Counted from the stretch's first letter, positions 41,789 to 50,705 are shown. The stretch: DNA of 64,000 nt from Microtetraspora malaysiensis (GCF_001528665.1 NZ_BBYJ01000005.1:372001-436000); one strand, 5' to 3'. The notes: a model not told the origin generated them from the letters alone. Translations and numbers: made by a program.

Positions 41789-43335
41789 GCGTCCCTCCGG
41801 CGAATCCGGACGACCGCCAGCCCGAGGGCCAGCGCCGCGTAGGCGCAGAGCACGGAAAGGCCGGCCCAGGGGGCCAGCGGGTAGTAACCGGCCGACGGCG
41901 CGTAGTACGAGATGACGTGCGGATACTCGGGGATGCTCTGCTGGACGGCGAATCCGGCGGCCGGGGTGAGCCGGAGCAGCCACTGGGCCGCGCCGACCGG
42001 CAGGACGGACGTGGTCGCGAGGACGTGCGGCACGATGATGACGGCGACGGCCGCGGTGACCGCCGCGGCGCTGTTCCGGAACAGGGCGCCGAGAGCGAAC
42101 GCGAGGACGGCGGAGACGGCCGCCAGCGCCGCGACCCCGGCGATGACTCGCAGCTCGGTGAAGGTGTTCACCGGGAGGACGGGGTTGCCGTTGGAGCGCA
42201 GGATCCGTGTGCCGACGACGACCGTGATGCCCGCCGCGGCCGACCCGGCGACGAACGTCACCGTGCCGATCACCGTGGCCTTGGCCGCCAGCACCCGGCC
42301 GCGCCGCGGGCCGGCGAGGAGGCTGGTGCGAATCAGGCCCCGCCGGTATTCGGCGGTGACGAACATGACCGCGACCACGATCACCCCGACGAGGCCGGCC
42401 GGCAGGCCGGAGAGGGTGCTTTCGATCCGCTGGCCGTCCCCGAGCGGCGCGATGTCGCCGACCCCGGTCACGGTGTAGGTGTCGCCGGACTGCGCGAACC
42501 CGCCGGGATGGTGGGGCGTCGACCCGTCGGGCTCCATGGTCACGCCGATGTCGTCGCGCTCCCATGCGCCGCCGGACGTTTCGCCCTCCACGGCGACCTG
42601 GTCGAAGTCGGCGATGGCCTCGGTGAACCGGCTCTGCTGGATGCTCCCGCCGAAGTCGGCCTGCTGGACCGTCAGATCGCCCGGAGAGGCGACGAAGAAC
42701 CCGACCTGCACCGTGTCGGGCAGACCGGCCGGCCGGGCGGTGCCGACCACGGTCCAGTGCCGGCCGTCCGCCGACTCATAGCCGGTGAGCTCGTCCCCGG
42801 CGCGGGTCAGCCGCAGCCAGCGCGGGGAGCCGTTCGACACGCCGCCCGGGCGGCCGGCGATGTCCTGGGTGAAGTCGTACTGCATCCGCACCCCGTGGCC
42901 GCCGGTGACCATCGTCGCCGCGTACGCGGATCCTTGCCGGGTTCCGTCCTTGACCATGACCCCGGCCTTCGCCCACGGCACGACGCCGTCGACGACGTTG
43001 CGCGCCCCCTGGGTGACGTCAGGTTTGCGGATGTGGCCGGTCATGGAGCTCACGCGAGCCGTGATGCCGCCGTCGCCGGTCAGCGACCTGTGCACGAAGT
43101 AGAAGCGGTCGTCCACCGCTTCCCCGCCCGGCCCGACCGGAGTGGCGGGGCAGACATCGGTCGGACCGCCGCACGAGGTGTGGCTGCCCGACGCGGCGAC
43201 CAGCCCGAGCGTCACGATGACGAGCGGCGCGATCGCCAGGCCGAGCACCCAGCCGCGTACCGTCCTGAACTTGGTCCACTCGGCGCGGAGCAGGCGCCGG
43301 AAGCCACCGCGTGACGGGGCCGTTCCGGCGCTCAT
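41785..43335 (-). CDS. ABC permease with a large extracytoplasmic domain
   Basis: A 516-residue permease, about twice the size of its partner. It starts with RLLRAEWTKFRTVRGWVLG and one helix (about 25-45). A long extracytoplasmic insert (about 50-265) follows, with SLTGDGGITARVSSMTGH, AGVMVKDGTRQGSAYAATMV and SPRWLRLTRAGDELTGYESA. These blocks resemble the DUF1349/LamG-like beta-sandwich domains of carbohydrate-binding proteins. Five further helices, including EYRRGLIRTSLLAGPRRGRV, make the permease core. The start overlaps the stop of the ATPase gene. The domain may contact the cell wall or an extracellular ligand; this is inference. Confidence 0.85.
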   Translation of the reverse strand: MSAGTAPSRGGFRRLLRAEWTKFRTVRGWVLGLAIAPLVIVTLGLVAASGSHTSCGGPTDVCPATPVGPGGEAVDDRFYFVHRSLTGDGGITARVSSMTGHIRKPDVTQGARNVVDGVVPWAKAGVMVKDGTRQGSAYAATMVTGGHGVRMQYDFTQDIAGRPGGVSNGSPRWLRLTRAGDELTGYESADGRHWTVVGTARPAGLPDTVQVGFFVASPGDLTVQQADFGGSIQQSRFTEAIADFDQVAVEGETSGGAWERDDIGVTMEPDGSTPHHPGGFAQSGDTYTVTGVGDIAPLGDGQRIESTLSGLPAGLVGVIVVAVMFVTAEYRRGLIRTSLLAGPRRGRVLAAKATVIGTVTFVAGSAAAGITVVVGTRILRSNGNPVLPVNTFTELRVIAGVAALAAVSAVLAFALGALFRNSAAAVTAAVAVIIVPHVLATTSVLPVGAAQWLLRLTPAAGFAVQQSIPEYPHVISYYAPSAGYYPLAPWAGLSVLCAYAALALGLAVVRIRRRDA

Positions 43336-44261
43336 CGGCCCGCCTCGGCGTCCGCCGCGCGGAACTCGACCGCGTTCCGGGTGAGCTCCATGTAGGCCTC
43401 CTCCAGCGTGGCCCGGTCGGCGGCCACCTCCGAGAACGGCACGGCGCCGGCGGTGAGTGCCGCCACGACGCGTTCGGCCGCCAGCCCCGAGACGGTGATC
43501 ACGTCGCGGTCGGCGCCGGCCACGGTGGCCCCGGCCCGCGACAACACCGTCGTCGCATGCTCCCGGGCCGTCGTACGGAGCCGGACCCGGTCACGGGACA
43601 CGGCGGCGATCAGCTCGGCCACGGTGGTGTCGGCCACGACCCGGCCCCGGCCCACCACCACGAGACGGTCCGCGGTGTCCTCCACCTCGCTCATCAGGTG
43701 GCTGGAGACCAGGACGGCGCGGCCCTGCGCGGCCAGCGAACGCAGCAGGCCGCGGATCCACACGATGCCCTCGGGATCGAGGCCGTTCACCGGCTCGTCC
43801 AGCATGAGCATCGGCGGGTCGCCGAGCAGCGCGGCGGCGATGCCGAGCCGCTGCCGCATGCCGAGGGAGAAGCCGCCGGCCCGGCGGCGGGCCGCCGATC
43901 GCAGGCCGACCTGTTCGAGCACCTCGTCGACCCGCTTGGCGGGCAGCCCCTGGGAGTGCGCCAGCCACAGCAGATGGTTGCGCGCGGTACGGCTGGGCTG
44001 CAGCGCCGCGGCGTCGAGCAGGGCGCCGACGTGGGTCAGGGGTGTGCGCAGGCTCCGGTACGGCCGCCCACCCACCAACGCGGTGCCCTCGTCGGCCGCG
44101 TCCAGGCCGAGGATCACCCGCATCGTGGTGGACTTGCCCGCGCCGTTGGGGCCGACGAAGCCGGTGACGTGTCCCGGGGACACGGTGAAGGACATCCCGT
44201 CCAGCGCCACAGTCTGGCCGAACCGCTTGCGCAGGCCGTGGACTTCGATGGTTGCGTGCAT
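43332..44261 (-). CDS. ABC transporter ATP-binding protein of the permease pair
   Basis: A 309-residue ATPase. Walker A is GPNGAGKSTTMRVIL (about residue 37), the signature is FSLGMRQRLGIAAALLGDPP (about 134), Walker B is LMLDEPVNGLDPEGIVWIR and the switch His is in SSHLMSEVEDTADR. It belongs to the bacitracin/NatA-like group that pairs with ABC-2 permeases. The first gene of the three-gene minus-strand unit, it is divergent from the sensor kinase gene at 44372. That arrangement usually means the two-component system regulates the exporter. The substrate is unknown. Confidence 0.9.
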   Translation of the reverse strand: MHATIEVHGLRKRFGQTVALDGMSFTVSPGHVTGFVGPNGAGKSTTMRVILGLDAADEGTALVGGRPYRSLRTPLTHVGALLDAAALQPSRTARNHLLWLAHSQGLPAKRVDEVLEQVGLRSAARRRAGGFSLGMRQRLGIAAALLGDPPMLMLDEPVNGLDPEGIVWIRGLLRSLAAQGRAVLVSSHLMSEVEDTADRLVVVGRGRVVADTTVAELIAAVSRDRVRLRTTAREHATTVLSRAGATVAGADRDVITVSGLAAERVVAALTAGAVPFSEVAADRATLEEAYMELTRNAVEFRAADAEAGR

Positions 44262-44282
44262 GGCTCCGGTTGTACGGACCCG

Positions 44283-44327
44283 GACCTAACACGGCCCGAA
44301 CGAGCCCTGTCACATCGTTGTTAGGTC
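44283..44327. promoter_or_regulatory. Inverted pair GACCTAACA-N27-TGTTAGGTC in the divergent promoter
   Basis: Exact 9-bp complements lie 27 bases apart between the ABC operon and the kinase/regulator pair. They may be the symmetric -10 regions of two divergent promoters (TTAGGT on each strand) or binding sites of the response regulator. The sequence alone does not decide. Confidence 0.45.
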
Positions 44328-44371
44328 GGGCGCGGCATCCTGAAGGTCGGCACCGAGCAAGGAGATGACCG

Positions 44372-45565
44372 ATGAGGACGCTGCGTCGTATGGCCCTTGG
44401 GGCCCGCACCGTGCGGTGGCGGTTCACCGCCCTGTACGGCGTCATGTTCCTCATGTCCGGTGCCGGACTGCTGGTGATCAACAACCTGGTGGGACTGTGG
44501 GGGACGCAGTCCAGCCACGCCGCGCCTCCCGGCGCCGCGCCGGACCGGCCGGACACGCTCGCGGCCGCCATGGAGCTCAACCAGCTCCTCCAGGCCGAGT
44601 TGTCACAGGTGAAGGCGGCCCAATCTCGTCAGCTCCTGGTCGGCTCGATCGTCGCGCTGGCCGTCATGGCCGTGGTCTCGGTCGCGCTGGGCCGGATCGT
44701 CGCTGCCCGGGTGCTGCGCCCGCTGCGCACGATCACCGCGGCCACCCGCCGGATCTCCGCCGACGACCTGCACAAACGCCTGGCCGTGGCGGGCCCGGCC
44801 GACGAGGTGAAGGACCTCGCCGACACCATCGACGGACTGCTGGAACGCCTGGAGGCGTCCTTCGCCGCCCAACGCCGGTTCGTCGCCAACGCCTCCCACG
44901 AGCTGCGCACCCCGCTGACGACCATGCGGGCCTCGCTGGACGTGGCCATGGCCAAGCCGGATCCGGTGCCGGCCCAGACGGCCGCGCTGGCCGACCGGCT
45001 CCGCGCCGAACTCGACCAGGTCGACCGGCTTCTGGAGGGCTTCCTCATCCTCGCCCGCGGCCAGCACGGCGCGTCATCCGACGGCACGGCGTTCTCCCTC
45101 GGCCGCGCGGTGTCCGCGGCCCTGGACGCCCACGCCGCCGGCATCGCGGCCAAGGGACTGACCGTTCACGACGGTACGGTCGACGACCGCGCGTGGACGC
45201 GGGGGGACCCGACACTGCTGGCCCGGATGATCGACAACGTGATCGACAACGCCGTCAGGCACAACCACGACGGCGGCTGGATCCGGTGCGCGACCGGGGC
45301 CGAGGGCGAGAGCGCGCTCCTCGTCGTGGAGACCGGCGGGCCCGTTCTCGATCAGGGCCAGGTCGCGCTGCTGGCGCGGCCGTTCCAACGGCTCAGCGCG
45401 GACCGGACCGGCTCCGACAACGGCTCGGGGCTCGGCCTGTCGATCGTCGCCGCCGTCGCCGAGGCGTACGGCGGCGGCCTGGAGCTGCGTGCCCGGCCCG
45501 AAGGCGGCCTCCGGGTCGCCGTCTCGCTCCCCCTGACGAGCGCGCGGGCGGGTGTCCCGGCGTGA
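44372..45565 (+). CDS. Sensor histidine kinase
   Basis: A 397-residue membrane kinase. Two membrane helices (about residues 22-45 and 90-110) flank a short extracytoplasmic sensor of about 45 residues. A HAMP segment (RVLRPLRTITAATRRIS) follows. The H-box is NASHELRTPLTTMRASL (His about 174), the N-box is MIDNVIDNAVRHNHDGGWI (about 287), and the G boxes are in GSGLGLSIVAAVAEAYGGGL. A small periplasmic loop is typical for kinases that respond through neighbouring transporters or membrane stress. Its stop overlaps the start of the response regulator. It is divergent from the ABC exporter operon. Confidence 0.9.
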   Translation: MRTLRRMALGARTVRWRFTALYGVMFLMSGAGLLVINNLVGLWGTQSSHAAPPGAAPDRPDTLAAAMELNQLLQAELSQVKAAQSRQLLVGSIVALAVMAVVSVALGRIVAARVLRPLRTITAATRRISADDLHKRLAVAGPADEVKDLADTIDGLLERLEASFAAQRRFVANASHELRTPLTTMRASLDVAMAKPDPVPAQTAALADRLRAELDQVDRLLEGFLILARGQHGASSDGTAFSLGRAVSAALDAHAAGIAAKGLTVHDGTVDDRAWTRGDPTLLARMIDNVIDNAVRHNHDGGWIRCATGAEGESALLVVETGGPVLDQGQVALLARPFQRLSADRTGSDNGSGLGLSIVAAVAEAYGGGLELRARPEGGLRVAVSLPLTSARAGVPA

Positions 45566-46221
45566 GAGTCCTGGTAGTGGAGGACGCGCGCGCCCTCGCC
45601 GCCGTCCTGATCGAAGGGCTGTCCGACCAGGGCATGGCCGTGGACGTGGCGTACGACGGCCTGGAAGCCGCGGCCAAGCTCGACCTCAACGCCTACGACG
45701 TGGTCGTCCTCGACCGCGACCTGCCGGGCGTCCACGGTGACACCCTCTGCCAGATGATCAGTGAGCGCGACGACCGCGTCATGGTCCTGATGCTGACCGC
45801 GGCCGGCTCGCCGGGCGATCGGGTCGCCGGCCTGACTCTGGGCGCCGACGACTACCTCGCCAAGCCCTTCCACTTCCCGGAGCTGGTCCTGCGCATCCGC
45901 TCCCTGGCCCGCCGCCAGCCCTCCGCCCGCCCTCGAACCCTGCGCGCGGCGGGCATCGAACTCGACCCCTTGCGCCGCACCGCCACCCGGGACGGCCGGC
46001 CGCTGGACCTGTCGGTCAAGGAGTTCGCCCTCCTCGAAGCCCTCCTGCGCGCCAGTCCCGCGTTCCTCAGCAGCGAAGACCTGCTCGAACAGGTCTGGGA
46101 CGAACACGCCAACCCGCTCACAAACACGGTCACCGTCACCGTCGGCCGGCTGCGCCGCAAGCTCGGCGATCCCCCGGTCATCTCCACCACGCCCGGCGTG
46201 GGCTACCGGATTCGTCCGTAG
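45562..46221 (+). CDS. OmpR-type response regulator
   Basis: A 219-residue response regulator. The receiver (1-115) shows MRVLVVEDARALA, the phosphoacceptor Asp in VVLDRDLPG (about residue 53), and the conserved Lys in DDYLAKPFHFPEL (about 103). The C-terminal winged helix (TRDGRPLDLSVKEFALLEAL and LTNTVTVTVGRLRRKLGDPP) is OmpR/PhoB type. GTG 45562 overlaps the kinase stop, so the two are translated together. It probably activates or represses the divergent ABC operon and its own promoter. Confidence 0.92.
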   Translation: MRVLVVEDARALAAVLIEGLSDQGMAVDVAYDGLEAAAKLDLNAYDVVVLDRDLPGVHGDTLCQMISERDDRVMVLMLTAAGSPGDRVAGLTLGADDYLAKPFHFPELVLRIRSLARRQPSARPRTLRAAGIELDPLRRTATRDGRPLDLSVKEFALLEALLRASPAFLSSEDLLEQVWDEHANPLTNTVTVTVGRLRRKLGDPPVISTTPGVGYRIRP

Positions 46222-46282
46222 TGCCGGCAGGCCCGAGACGATCCACAAGAAGACGTCCAAGCGTCCCCACCACTTCACTATG

Positions 46283-46364
46283 ACTTCAAGCTTAGAGCGA
46301 AAATAGCACTCGATCACTTCAAGCTCATAGTGATCAACCGTTTGCATCGCTTCATGCTTGAAGT
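46283..46364. promoter_or_regulatory. ACTTCAAGC repeat cluster and dyad GATCACT-N10-AGTGATC
   Basis: ACTTCAAGCT occurs at 46283-46292 and 46316-46325, and its complement GCTTGAAGT at 46356-46364. A perfect 7-10-7 dyad (46312-46335) overlaps the second copy. All lie within 95 bases before the MarR gene at 46377. The TTCAAGCTT core also stands in the promoter region of the MarR gene at 20247. This is the likely binding site of the adjacent regulator. Confidence 0.6.
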
Positions 46365-46376
46365 TACGGTGAGGGC

Positions 46377-46895
46377 GTGGAAGAGCACCAGAAGCGCGAG
46401 GAGGCGCCCGTCAGGCACCAGCTGGACGCCGACGAGCAGCAGCAGTGGTACGCGTTCGCCTATGTCCTCACCCAGCTGCCGGCTGCCCTGGAAGCGCAGA
46501 TGCAGCGGGACGCGGGCATCGGGCACTTCGAATACATGACGCTGTCGGCGCTGTCCGGGGCGCCCGAGCGCACCCTGCGCATGAGCGATCTGGCGCATTA
46601 CGCCGGCAGCACGCTCTCGCGGCTGTCCAACGTGGTCGCCCGGCTGGAAAAGCGCGGCTGGATCCGGCGCCGACCGGACCCCACCGACGGCCGCTACACC
46701 TTGGCCACCCTCACCGACCAGGGCCAGGACACGGTCGCCGGCGCCGCACCGGCCCACACCGAGGAAGTGCGCCGCCTGGTGTTCGACCCGCTTACCAAGG
46801 CGCAGCAGCGCCAGCTGGGCGCCATCGCACAGCGCATCCTGCGCTCGATGGACGCGCCCTGCCCCACCGACTGGTCACCCGCTGATCCCCGCTGA
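46377..46895 (+). CDS. MarR family regulator (module 2)
   Basis: A 172-residue regulator. The HTH is LRMSDLAHYAGSTLSRLSNV followed by VARLEKRGWIRRRPDPTDGR (about residues 67-105), with the YTLATLTDQGQD wing. The N-terminal helix LDADEQQQWYAFAYVLTQLP is characteristic of MarR proteins that act with SDR or antibiotic-related genes. It starts at a GTG directly after the operator cluster, with a weak ribosome site. The SDR at 46977 follows 81 bases later on the same strand. The pair parallels the MarR/SDR module at 20247-22250, although the MarR proteins are only distantly alike. Confidence 0.87.
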   Translation: MEEHQKREEAPVRHQLDADEQQQWYAFAYVLTQLPAALEAQMQRDAGIGHFEYMTLSALSGAPERTLRMSDLAHYAGSTLSRLSNVVARLEKRGWIRRRPDPTDGRYTLATLTDQGQDTVAGAAPAHTEEVRRLVFDPLTKAQQRQLGAIAQRILRSMDAPCPTDWSPADPR

Positions 46896-46976
46896 TCCTG
46901 GATCACCCACCGCACATCCCGCATCCCGTCCCCGGGTGCTCGTTCGGGCCCGGCAGAGCAAGGAGAAGGTTCCGTC

Positions 46977-47645
46977 ATGCCCACTCTCGCCATCGTCGGA
47001 GCAGGTCCGGGTCTCGGCCTGTCGATCGCCAAGGTCTTCGGCGGCCACGGCTTCAACGTCGCTCTGATCTCCCGCAGCAAGGACCGGCTCGATGCCCTGG
47101 TGGCCGAGCTGGGCGGGGCCGGTGTCACCGCCGCCGCGTTCCCCGCGGACGTCGCCGACCCCGGCCAGCTCACCGCCGCCCTCACCGAGGCGGCCGCCCG
47201 CTTCGGGCGCATCGACGTCCTGGAGTTCTCCCCGCACGCCGGTCTCACCATGGTCCAACCCCAAGACGTCACCCTGGACGCGCTGCGCCCACAGGTCGAC
47301 GCCCTGCTGTTCGGGGCGGTAGCCGCAGTGCAGGCCGTGCTGCCCGCCATGCGCGAGGCCGGCTCCGGCACCCTGCTGTTCACCACCGGCGGCGGCGCCA
47401 TCGCCCCCTACCCCATGCTCGCCACCGCCAACATCGCGCAGGCCGGCCAGCGCAACTGGGCCCTCAACCTCCACAAGACCCTCGCCGACCAGGGCATCTA
47501 CGCCGCCAACGTCGCGATCAACCTCATGATCGCCGACGCCGGCCAGGCCCTCGATGGCGTTCCGCACCGCGCCCCGGACGACATCGCGCAGGACTACTGG
47601 GAGCTGTACACCCGCCGCGAGGCGGCCGAGCACTTGATCGGCTGA
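46977..47645 (+). CDS. Atypical SDR family protein (module 2)
   Basis: A 222-residue short-chain dehydrogenase-like protein. The cofactor site reads LAIVGAGPGLGLSIAKVFGG and SRSKDRLDAL follows. The NNAG region is altered to LEFSPHAG, and the catalytic Tyr-X-X-X-Lys is absent (TTGGGAIAPYPMLATANIAQ then AGQRNWALNL). It is paralogous to the protein at 21534, sharing the GAGPG(I/L)G start and the PDDIAQDYWELYTRRE end. Both lie next to MarR genes with TTCAAGCT-type operators. The lack of the catalytic pair suggests an NAD(P)-binding regulator or unusual chemistry. The ATG at 46977 has AAGGAGAAGG upstream. Confidence 0.8.
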   Translation: MPTLAIVGAGPGLGLSIAKVFGGHGFNVALISRSKDRLDALVAELGGAGVTAAAFPADVADPGQLTAALTEAAARFGRIDVLEFSPHAGLTMVQPQDVTLDALRPQVDALLFGAVAAVQAVLPAMREAGSGTLLFTTGGGAIAPYPMLATANIAQAGQRNWALNLHKTLADQGIYAANVAINLMIADAGQALDGVPHRAPDDIAQDYWELYTRREAAEHLIG

Positions 47646-47710
47646 GAGCCGCGGGGACCGGGCGACCGCCCTGGGGCGATCCGCTGAGCCGGACATGTCA
47701 GCTCAGGCAG

Positions 47711-48040
47711 TCACGAGCCTTGGCGGAGCGGGACCCGATCGACCGGATCCGTCCGCATTCCGCGATTTGCGGCGTGTGCGGTGAGGGCGCCGATCGCGCA
47801 GATGATCGCAAGCCCGAACAGGACATACCGCGCCGAGTCGAGCATCGACCCGCCACCCAGGTTGACCAGAATCCCGGCGACCGCCGTACCGAACGCGATT
47901 GACAGGCTCGTCATCGTGGCGATCGCCGCCGCCGCCCGTCCTCCTTCCTGTGGATCCCGGGTGCTGGACATCGCGGCCACCGACAGGTGCGGGTAGGTGA
48001 GGCCGATGCCCGCACCGGCGACGAACAGCACCGGCGCCAA
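47711..48040 (-). pseudogene. MFS transporter, C-terminal fragment
   Basis: About 110 residues on the minus strand: LFVAGAGIGLTYPHLSVAAM, GGRAAAAIATMTSLSIAFGT and AVAGILVNLGGGSML. This corresponds to the last three to four helices of a DHA-type MFS exporter. Upstream the frame breaks near 48040 and no further MFS helices are recognisable, so the N-terminal three quarters is lost or badly degraded. A minus-strand reading of acidic low-complexity residues (48040-48243) follows; it may be decayed sequence. No activity is expected. Confidence 0.65.
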
Positions 48041-48329
48041 GCGGGTGGGGCGGAGGGCGGGATGAGGGCCACGCCCTCACCTCCGCCATTGGTTGAAGGC
48101 CGCCTTGCACCTCCAGGTTCAGGCTCACCGGCCATGGCCATGGAGCGGTTCTGCGCATCGCCGGTCCGCGGCGCAGCCGTAGGGCCGGATGTCTCGACAG
48201 CCGGCTCCGCGCCGCCGGGCTGTTCGCGGTCGTCATCACTCATGACTTCAAGGCTGTCGCTGAACTATCCCCGGAGACTTTCCGCCGCCTGTCGTCGACG
48301 GTGCTGCGCCGACGCATGGGGAAAGCCTC

Positions 48330-48590
48330 AAACCCCGGTGGAACCTTGCCGCCTCAATACCAATGGCGGACAAGCCGCTGTAGTCAACAGCGGGCACGCA
48401 CCGATCTGAACACCGCCTACCGGAACTTCTTCACCTCGATCACCGGCAGACGCAAGAGGCTGAAGGTCGCCCCGTCCGCTTCGATCCAAGAGGAGGAAGG
48501 CGCGGTGGGGTTGGCCGGCATCCAACGAAAAGTGTTGCCGGGCGGCGAAGGGGCGGCCCAAGCGGGGAAGGTGATGTTGTCGGGGGGCGT
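48330..48590 (+). pseudogene. IS200/IS605-family TnpB (OrfB) remnant
   Basis: One frame reads DLNTAYRNFFTSITGRRKR followed by the degenerate region SASIQEEEGAVGLAGIQRKV. TnpB proteins have L.DLDTAYRNFFDS..G.RKG....PPRFKSR at this point, then a stretch ending ..KVLPGGKLRLPKIG. Only about 60 residues of the N-terminal part remain and the frame shifts in the following part. The catalytic RuvC-like and zinc-finger regions are absent. It is a fossil of an insertion sequence at the edge of the metal-ATPase genes. No ends were recognised. Confidence 0.6.
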
Positions 48591-50659
48591 CATGACGGCT
48601 TCCTGGTGGTGGCAGTGGCGGCGGCGCGGCGCCAGGCGGCCTGGCGGAGCAGGCGCAGGCCGTTGAGGCCGACGATGACGGTGGAGCCCTCGTGCCCGGC
48701 GACGCCGAGCGGCAGGGGCAGCTCGCCGAGCAGATCCCAGGCCACCAGCACGGCGATGAACGTGGCGGCGATGACGAGGTTGGCGACGACCAGGCGGCGG
48801 GCGCGCCGGGCCAGGGCGATCACGGCGGGCACGGCGGCCAGTTCGTCGCGGGTGATGACCGCGTCGGCGGTGTCCAGGGCGAGGTCGGATCCGGCGCGGC
48901 CCATCGCGATGCCGATGTGGGCCGAGGCCAGGGCGGGGGCGTCGTTGACGCCGTCGCCGACCAGCGCCACCCGCGCGCCGCTGTCGTGAAGTTCGCGGAC
49001 CGCGGCCACCTTGTGCTCAGGCAGCAGCCCGGCCCGTACGTCGGTGGCGCGGATGCCGGTGGCGGCGGCCACCCGGGCGGCGGCGCGCGGGTTGTCGCCG
49101 GTCAGCAGCATCGGTGCGGTCAGGGTGAGGGCGCCGGTGTGGGCGATGGCCGCGGCAGCGTCGGGCCGCACGCGGTCGGCCAGGCCCAGCACCGCGACAG
49201 GAATCCCGTCCAGCTTCATGATCACTGCGCTGTGCCCGGCGTCCTCCAGTTCGGTCACCACGGCGCCGTACCCACCGTCGTCGTCGGGGGCGGCCTGCGT
49301 CGCGGCCGTGGTCTTTCGCTCCTGCGGGTCGTCCTGCGGGGAAGGTGCGGGGCGGCCGATCTCGACCAGCCGCCCGTGCACCCGGGCGCGCACGCCCGAG
49401 CCGGGCACCGCCTCGAACGAGTCGGCGCCGGTCCAGATCAGCCCCTTGTCGAGGGCCGCGCGGACGACGGCGCGGCCGAGCGGGTGTTCGGAGCCGTCCT
49501 CGGCCGCGGCGGCCAGCGCCAGCAGGGCGTCGGCATCGGCGCCGACGGAGGCGGCGGGCAGGGGGCGCAGTGCGGCCAGATGCGGGCGCCCCTCGGTGAG
49601 CGTGCCGGTCTTGTCGAAGGCGACCTGGGTGACGGTGGCCAGGTGCTCCAGCACCACGGCGGACTTGACCAGCACGCCGTTGCGGCCGGCGGTGGCGATG
49701 GCGGCCAGCAGCGGCGGCATGGTGGCCAGCACCACCGCGCACGGCGAAGCGACGATCATGAAGGTCATCGCCCGCACCAGCGCCTCTTGCAGCGGCACGC
49801 CCCAGGCCAGCGGGAGTACGAAGACGGCCAGGGTGGCGGCGACCATGGCCAGGGAATAGCGCTGCTCGATCTTTTCGATGAACAGCTGAGCGCACGCCTT
49901 GGTGGCACCGGCCTGCTCGACCATGGCCACGATGCGGGCGATCACCGTGTCGGCGGCGGGCCGCGTCACGCGCACGCGCAGCACGCCGAGGCCGTTGAGG
50001 GTGCCGGCGAACACCTCGTCCCCGGGCCGCTTGTCCACCGGCAGGCTCTCGCCGGTGATGGTGGCCTGGTTGACGTCGCCGGCGCCGGACACGACCTGGC
50101 CGTCGGCGCCGATGCGTTCCCCGGGCCGGACCACGATGACGTCGCCCACCTTGAGGTCGGCGGTGGGGACGACCTCCTCGTCCTCCGCCTCGGTCAGGCG
50201 GGTCGCCCGCTCGGGGGCCAGGTCCAGCAGACCACGGACCGAGTCCTCGGTGCGTTTGGTAGCCACCGCCTCCAGCGCGCCGGAGGTGGCGAAAATGACG
50301 ATGAGCAGGGCGCCGTCGAAGACCTGCCCGATCGCGGCGGCGCCGATGGCCGCGGCCACCATGAGCAGATCGACGTCCAGCGTCCGCTCGCGCAGCGCCC
50401 GCAGCCCGGCCAGGCCCGGCTCCCACCCACCCGCGGCGTAGCAGGTCAGATACAGGGCCCACCACAGCCACGACGGGGCTCCGGCCAGCTGGGCGATGCC
50501 ACCGACGGCGAACAGCGCGGCTGCCGCGGCCGCCCAACGCACCTCCGGCAGCGAGCAGGCCCCGGACCGCCACCAGCGGACCTGCCGGGAGGCCGCCGCT
50601 GGGGGTGCGGCGACGGGCGTTCTCAGATCGGTAGTCACCGAGGCATCATATGTGCGCAT
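48590..50659 (-). CDS. P1B-4-type heavy-metal translocating ATPase
   Basis: A 689-residue metal-exporting ATPase. Landmarks: TGES in the actuator (about residue 198), the transmembrane metal site SPC (IVASPCAVVLATMP, about 303), the phosphorylation site DKTGTLTEG (about 349), SEHPLG (the class HP motif, about 395) and GDGVNDAPAL (about 575). HEGST in the last helices (GHEGSTVIVGLNGL, about 655) is the P1B-4 signature. There is no N-terminal CxxC metal-binding domain, as usual in P1B-4. Cobalt, iron or zinc export is likely. A GTG at about 50638 is a shorter start option. It is divergent from the ArsR gene at 50706, which probably controls it. Confidence 0.88.
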   Translation of the reverse strand: MRTYDASVTTDLRTPVAAPPAAASRQVRWWRSGACSLPEVRWAAAAAALFAVGGIAQLAGAPSWLWWALYLTCYAAGGWEPGLAGLRALRERTLDVDLLMVAAAIGAAAIGQVFDGALLIVIFATSGALEAVATKRTEDSVRGLLDLAPERATRLTEAEDEEVVPTADLKVGDVIVVRPGERIGADGQVVSGAGDVNQATITGESLPVDKRPGDEVFAGTLNGLGVLRVRVTRPAADTVIARIVAMVEQAGATKACAQLFIEKIEQRYSLAMVAATLAVFVLPLAWGVPLQEALVRAMTFMIVASPCAVVLATMPPLLAAIATAGRNGVLVKSAVVLEHLATVTQVAFDKTGTLTEGRPHLAALRPLPAASVGADADALLALAAAAEDGSEHPLGRAVVRAALDKGLIWTGADSFEAVPGSGVRARVHGRLVEIGRPAPSPQDDPQERKTTAATQAAPDDDGGYGAVVTELEDAGHSAVIMKLDGIPVAVLGLADRVRPDAAAAIAHTGALTLTAPMLLTGDNPRAAARVAAATGIRATDVRAGLLPEHKVAAVRELHDSGARVALVGDGVNDAPALASAHIGIAMGRAGSDLALDTADAVITRDELAAVPAVIALARRARRLVVANLVIAATFIAVLVAWDLLGELPLPLGVAGHEGSTVIVGLNGLRLLRQAAWRRAAATATTRKPS

Positions 50660-50705
50660 GCACGCAGGTATGCAAATAGTGAAGGCTCAGGGATATGCTG
50701 GATTC

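Noticed and set aside
47911-48243. Minus-strand ORF starting MSDDDREQPG at 48243
   Set aside because: Low-complexity acidic and Pro/Gly sequence, no ribosome site or known family, and it overlaps the MFS fragment. It is probably decayed sequence.
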